Assembly: GCF_020177375.1 (NCBI RefSeq)
Contig: NZ_JAIWHV010000020.1
Location: forward strand, 1-64,000
Direction of reading: 5' to 3'
Length of the DNA: 64,000 nt
Source: Saliphagus infecundisoli
GTDB taxonomy: Archaea; Halobacteriota; Halobacteria; Halobacteriales; Natrialbaceae
Shown: piece after piece, positions 60,539 through 64,000 of the stretch
How the letters are laid out: every line of letters begins with the position of its first letter
Numbering within the stretch: position 1 is the first letter of the stretch
Notes under the pieces: model-generated
Seen by the model: the letters and a program-made list of their open reading frames with translations, nothing else
The model's database searches: none
Told to the model about the DNA's origin: nothing
Translations under genes and position numbers: made by a program

Positions 60539-60685
60539 ATGATCGACCTCGCAGCGTATTCGTCAGCAGTACAGGCAGCTGCGCTCGTCGGCGCCGTTCT
60601 CCTCGAGGCGATCGTCCTCCATGTAGGATACGGTGCGCTCGAGCGAGTCGCAACGCCACTCGTCGATCGGATCACACACGCATAA
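60539..60685 (+). CDS. DUF7512-like small membrane protein
   Basis: This 48-residue protein has a single hydrophobic segment (VQAAALVGAVLLEAIVLHVGYG, about 11-32) and ends LVDRITHA. I recognise the pattern as DUF7512, found beside TauE/SafE genes in haloarchaea. It has a Shine-Dalgarno and its stop overlaps the TauE start (TAATG). It is probably a subunit or regulator of the exporter. Confidence 0.8.
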   Translation: MIDLAAYSSAVQAAALVGAVLLEAIVLHVGYGALERVATPLVDRITHA

Positions 60686-61725
60686 TGGACCCGTTTGGAA
60701 TCGCACTCACGACGCTCGTGCTGTTCGTGAGCTTCGGCTTCATGGTCGGCGTCCTGTTCGGGTTCTTCGGAATGGGCGGGTCGTTCCTCGTCACGCCCGC
60801 GTTACTCGTAATGGGGTATCCCGCCCGGGTTGCAGTCGGCAGCGGGATGGCGTTCGTCTTCGGGACGGCCGTCATCGCGACGCTGAAACACCACGACCTC
60901 GGCCAGGTCGATTACAAACTCGGGGGGCTGATGATCGCTGGGACCACAGCCGGGATCGAGGTCGGGAGTCTCCTCGTCTATCGACTCGAGGAGCTCGGCC
61001 TCGCAAGCGGCGTTATCGGGGTCACCTACGTCCTCCTGCTTGGCGCGATCGGGTCGTTCGTCACCCGAAACGCACTCACAAACGATGGCGGTGGCACGTC
61101 CGGGAGCGGCCCCCACGATGGCGCCGACGACGAGATCGACCCGGACGACATCCCGGATATCGCGAAGGAAATACAGTCCTATCGCATCCCACCGATGCTG
61201 ACGATCGCGGGCGGGATCCAGGTCTCGCTGTGGATGGTTCTGGGCGTTGCGTTCGCAACTGGCCTCCTGTCGGGATTCCTGGGCGTCGGCGGCGGGTTCA
61301 TCCGGATGCCCGCGCTGTTCTACCTCATCGGGGTACCAGTTCCGGTAGCAGTCGGAACCGACTTGTTCGAGATCGTCTTCTCGGGCGGGTTCGGTGCGTT
61401 CACCTACGGGCTCAACGGTGGAGTGGACCTCTCGATCGTCGCGCCGCTGCTCGCGGGGAGTGCGCTCGGCGCTCGGATCGGGTCGGCGGCGACGAACATC
61501 GTCAACGAGGACGACATCAAGATCTACTTCGGACTGATGCTCCTGGGTGGATCGGTTGCCGTGGCGTTCCAGCAGGCCGGCGATTACTTCGGGATCGAGG
61601 CGTTCAACACGGTCGGTTTTGCCCTGATCGTGCTTTCGGCATTCGCGGTCGGCGGCGCCGTGATCTATAGCACCGTCGCAACGATGCGGGCACAAACCAG
61701 TGTCTACACGACCGCAGTAGACTGA
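60685..61725 (+). CDS. TauE/SafE family sulfite (anion) exporter
   Basis: This 346-residue membrane protein has the TauE/SafE duplication: GFFGMGGSFLVTPALLVMGYPARVAVGSGMAFVF (about 26-59) and GFLGVGGGFIRMPALFYLIGVPVPVAVGTDLFEIVF, with a cytoplasmic acidic loop between. The family exports sulfite, sulfoacetate or related anions. Its start overlaps the stop of DUF7512. Sulfite is the expected product of persulfide oxidation by the nearby fusion enzymes, so the export role fits the context. Confidence 0.9.
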   Translation: MDPFGIALTTLVLFVSFGFMVGVLFGFFGMGGSFLVTPALLVMGYPARVAVGSGMAFVFGTAVIATLKHHDLGQVDYKLGGLMIAGTTAGIEVGSLLVYRLEELGLASGVIGVTYVLLLGAIGSFVTRNALTNDGGGTSGSGPHDGADDEIDPDDIPDIAKEIQSYRIPPMLTIAGGIQVSLWMVLGVAFATGLLSGFLGVGGGFIRMPALFYLIGVPVPVAVGTDLFEIVFSGGFGAFTYGLNGGVDLSIVAPLLAGSALGARIGSAATNIVNEDDIKIYFGLMLLGGSVAVAFQQAGDYFGIEAFNTVGFALIVLSAFAVGGAVIYSTVATMRAQTSVYTTAVD

Positions 61726-61769
61726 TCCTGTAATCCGTTGGTTGTCCTGTTTCGATCGATCAAATCGAG

Positions 61770-61797
61770 ATTGCGCAATATTCACACAACCCTTATA
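61770..61797 (+). promoter_or_regulatory. sulfur regulon operator candidate (site B) and TATA box of the HTH gene
   Basis: ATTGCGCAAT (61770-61779) is a perfect palindrome, followed by ATTCACACAACCC and TTATA (61793-61797), the TATA box, 33 bases before the ATG at 61828. A palindrome directly upstream of the transcription factor's own TATA box is typical of autoregulation. See site A at 55695 for the matching copy. Confidence 0.55.
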
Positions 61798-61827
61798 CCG
61801 GCACGATCCCTATACTGGAACAGTACG

Positions 61828-62235
61828 ATGGCAAACTCGATGGCGGAGCAACTACAGCAGGACATGGAGTGTGAGGGGTTGCTGGAGTGTATCCACGGGC
61901 TCAAGCAACTCGACAAGGAGTGTTTCCGCGTGCTGGTCGAGAGCGAGGATGCGCTGACGATCGACGAGGTCGCAGACCGGGTCGACCGCGAGCGCTCGAC
62001 CGCGTACCGATCGATCCAGCGACTGCTCCAGAGCGGGTTCATCCAGAAAGAACAGATCAACTACGACCAGGGCGGCTACTACCACGTCTACTCCCCGACG
62101 GATCCGGATCAGATCGCGAACGACATGCAGCGGATGCTCAACGACTGGTACGCGAAGATGGGCCAGCTCATCCAGGAGTTCGAGGACAAGTACGACCAGG
62201 CCGACATCGATACCGAAGTTCCCGCTCAGGGATAG
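61828..62235 (+). CDS. winged-helix regulator with conserved cysteines, probable sulfur regulon regulator
   Basis: This 135-residue protein has a winged helix at about residues 24-80: LKQLDKECFRVLVESEDALTIDEVADRVDRERSTAYRSIQRLLQSGFIQKEQ, of the TrmB/haloarchaeal HTH kind. Cysteines at 15, 21 and 32 (MECEGLLECIHG and KECF) lie ahead of and in the first helix and could sense persulfide or redox state. A helix of about 30 residues at the C-terminus (ANDMQRMLNDWYAKMGQLIQEFEDKY) may dimerize. Site B lies just before its TATA box. It sits between the TauE operon and the second fusion enzyme. Confidence 0.83.
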   Translation: MANSMAEQLQQDMECEGLLECIHGLKQLDKECFRVLVESEDALTIDEVADRVDRERSTAYRSIQRLLQSGFIQKEQINYDQGGYYHVYSPTDPDQIANDMQRMLNDWYAKMGQLIQEFEDKYDQADIDTEVPAQG

Positions 62236-62421
62236 GGCGCGTCCAGTAGTTTCGCCGATACACCCTCAGTAGAACTCGTTTCTCTGCCTCTTCAGGTTCG
62301 GTATAGAACTGCTGTTTCTGATGGCAATGATCGTGAGACGTGTTCTTCCCACGCCATTTGCGACATAAAAAATTCATTTACCAACGGATTTAATACATAC
62401 TATCCCATAGAATTGGGTGTG

Positions 62422-63546
62422 ATGAGCAATACTAAACTCGCCCCTGCAGAGGTCGCGCGGCGTATCGATGAGAACGATGCGGACGACCTCTTCATCCTCG
62501 ACGTCAGAAACGAGGATGACTACGAGGAGTGGCGAATCGAGGGGAGTACGAACCTCCCGATCTACGACGAACTCCTCGAGCACGATTTCTCGACGCTCGA
62601 GGACCATCTGGACGAGCTTCCGACGGAGACGGAAATCGCAGTCATCTGTGTCGCCGGAATCACGTCCGCGCGGGCTGCGGAGTTCCTCCGCGGCCACGGG
62701 TTCGACGCGAGAACGATCGACGACGGCATGAATGGCTGGGGCCGCGTCCACCGGGAGTACGACCTCGAAGGTGCCGAGGGCGTCGTCCAGATCGTTCGGC
62801 CCGGAACGGGCTGTCTCTCGTATCTCGTTTCCGAGGGCGACGAAGCCGTCGTCGTCGACCCGAGCCAGTACGTCGACCAGTATTTGAACGCGGCCGACGA
62901 GCGGGACCTCGAGATCGTCGGCGTCGCGGATACGCACGCCCACGCCGACCACGTCTCGGGTGCCCGCCGGCTCGCCGGCGAACTCGACGTTCCCTACTAC
63001 CTCCACGAAGAGGACGCCGTCGACCTCGAGAACGTAACAGCATTCGCTGACGGCGAGTCGATCACGGTCGGAGCGCGCGAGCTCGAGGTGCTCCATACGC
63101 CGGGACACACGCCCGGAAGCGTCTCCTTCCTGTTCGGCGACGCGCTCCTCTCGGGCGATACCCTGTTCCTCCGTAGCGTTGGTCGTCCCGACCTCGAGGA
63201 CGGTTCGGAGGAGGCCGTTCGGACCGCCGCGAGTCAACTGTTCGACAGTCTCGGCACGCTGACCGACCTCGATGACGATCTCGTGGTGCTTCCCGGCCAC
63301 TTCAGTGACGAATCGATTCGTCCAGTTGCGACCGGACTCGGCGACCTCCGCGAGGAGACGACCAACGAACTCCTGAGTTACGTCGCCGGCAACGACGAGG
63401 AGGCGTTCGTCGAGACCATCGTCGAAAGCCTCGCCGACGAACCGGCCAACTACAACGAGATCAAACGGATCAACTGGGGGAAAGAACAGCCCGGCGGCGA
63501 CGTCGAGTCCCTCGAACTCGGCCCGAACAACTGCGCCGCGAACTGA
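62422..63546 (+). CDS. rhodanese-metallo-beta-lactamase fusion, second copy
   Basis: This 374-residue paralogue of the gene at 55871 has the same reversed order. The rhodanese loop is AVICVAGITSAR with catalytic Cys. The metal site is DTHAHADHVSGARR (about 173-186), LHTPGHTPG and SGDTLF. The C-terminus ends LELGPNNCAAN, the same tail as the first copy. It has its own promoter: TTTAATAC at about 62386-62394 is 30 bases before the ATG. It may specialize in a different sulfur substrate. Confidence 0.88.
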   Translation: MSNTKLAPAEVARRIDENDADDLFILDVRNEDDYEEWRIEGSTNLPIYDELLEHDFSTLEDHLDELPTETEIAVICVAGITSARAAEFLRGHGFDARTIDDGMNGWGRVHREYDLEGAEGVVQIVRPGTGCLSYLVSEGDEAVVVDPSQYVDQYLNAADERDLEIVGVADTHAHADHVSGARRLAGELDVPYYLHEEDAVDLENVTAFADGESITVGARELEVLHTPGHTPGSVSFLFGDALLSGDTLFLRSVGRPDLEDGSEEAVRTAASQLFDSLGTLTDLDDDLVVLPGHFSDESIRPVATGLGDLREETTNELLSYVAGNDEEAFVETIVESLADEPANYNEIKRINWGKEQPGGDVESLELGPNNCAAN

Positions 63547-63667
63547 TGACCTCATTGGTAATGTTCTTCATTCCCCGTGATCACTTGTTTTAAGCGAGCC
63601 GGATTTTAGTTGGTTTATTGAAACACCTTCGCAACGACTCTCCAAGAGAGGAACGATCGGGTGCTCG

Positions 63668-63863
63668 TTATTCGTCTCCAACCGGGCGTTCGAAGTTCAG
63701 GAACTTGGTGCCGCCGCCGTCGTAGGAGACCGTCTCGACGAGGCGCCACCCCTCGCGGCCGAGTTCGGTTATCCGCGCCTCGGGGTTCGCCGACTCGCGT
63801 TTGGTCAGCTCAGTCGGCGGCTCAATCGCGCGGTACTCCCGCCCGCGAGGTGAACTCCATCAT
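63668..63863 (-). pseudogene. DUF4177-like protein, frame-shifted
   Basis: The frame reads EYRAIEPPTELTKRESANPEARI then TELGREGWRLVETVSYDGGGTKF and LNFERPVGDE, the pattern of haloarchaeal DUF4177 proteins. The start ATGATGGAGTTC is in another phase and ends after 13 codons; one extra base near 63845 would account for it. A sequencing error or a true frameshift are both possible. Confidence 0.55.
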
Positions 63864-63906
63864 ACGATTGCGTGGTTCGACGGTTGGGCGTGTGATTCTA
63901 TCCCTT

Positions 63907-64000
63907 TCAAGATTCTCTCAATTCTTCCGGATACCTGGATCGCTCTCCGATAGCAGACTTATGACGCCGTCGCGCCCACTTCGGCACGACGAAGTCGCCC
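63907..64000 (-). CDS. 3' end of a gene that leaves the window
   Basis: The open frame on the minus strand reads GDFVVPKWARRRHKSAIG then ERSRYPEELRES to a stop at 63907. The basic tail is not recognised. It may be a DNA-binding or mobile-element protein, but too little is visible to say. Confidence 0.25.
   Translation of the reverse strand, partial: GDFVVPKWARRRHKSAIGERSRYPEELRES

Noticed and set aside
63547-63667. Possible RNA gene after the second fusion enzyme
   Set aside because: A T-rich stretch is present near 63590-63620, but no stable fold or tRNA arms were recognised.

Overview
The window is from a halophilic archaeon of class Halobacteria. The evidence is high-GC coding DNA with acid-rich proteins, archaeal ribosomal proteins (L1, P0/L10 and P1/L12 as one operon), archaeal pelota and RqcH, halocyanin, twin-arginine signal sequences, HalOD1 and DUF7512-type haloarchaeal small proteins, and a tRNA-Glu(UUC) without an encoded CCA. 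The sequence alone does not fix the genus.

Layout. 1-4580 is a lower-GC accessory block: a broken IS630-type transposase that interrupts an alpha/beta hydrolase, a beta-propeller (BNR repeat) protein, an NTF2-like protein, and a tyrosine recombinase next to the 3' end of tRNA-Glu, the usual geometry of an element integrated at a tRNA. 4600-47400 is mostly ordinary chromosome: FAH-family hydrolase, a metallo-beta-lactamase-like pseudoenzyme, the PrkA-PrkA-YeaH(VWA)-SpoVR operon, a Dna2-like nuclease/helicase, a K+ channel, an Lhr-type helicase, two metallo-beta-lactamase enzymes, a giant MMPL exporter with its own TrmB-type regulator, aldehyde dehydrogenase, a ribosome-rescue group (pelota, RqcH), subtilisin, CNNM/CorC transporter, tandem universal stress protein, NhaP antiporter, ZIP transporter, TctA-like permease, and the L1-L10-L12 operon.

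47500-54800 is another accessory stretch. It holds an IS200/IS605-like palindrome, a truncated ABC-2 permease, a sulfatase, a secreted copper redox pair (halocyanin plus multicopper oxidase), an HTH/DUF7521 pair, an IS6-family fragment and a HalOD1 protein.

54770-63550 is a sulfur-trafficking island, the most coherent system in the window. tusA-dsrE is divergent from a five-gene operon (actually four CDS in tight order): a rhodanese-metallo-beta-lactamase fusion, YeeE/YedE split into two proteins, and a PiT/CysP-like permease. Further on come a frame-shifted universal stress protein, DUF7512 with a TauE/SafE exporter, a cysteine-containing HTH regulator, and a second rhodanese-metallo-beta-lactamase fusion. 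Almost the same palindrome (ATTGYGCAAT followed by a CACACA box) lies in the tusA/fusion divergent region and directly in front of the TATA box of the HTH gene, suggesting one self-controlled sulfur regulon. A plausible scheme is uptake of thiosulfate or sulfide-derived sulfur through the split YeeE and the permease, persulfide carriage by TusA/DsrE, oxidation by the fusion enzymes, and export of sulfite by TauE.

Other points of interest are the MMPL exporter, whose first extracellular loop carries heptad-phased repeats rich in N-glycosylation sequons; an operator-like palindrome at its predicted start of transcription; a possible autoregulatory leader on the L1 mRNA; and a recurring TATA-like CNNTTTTNG box 26-30 bases before start codons, pointing to leaderless mRNAs.
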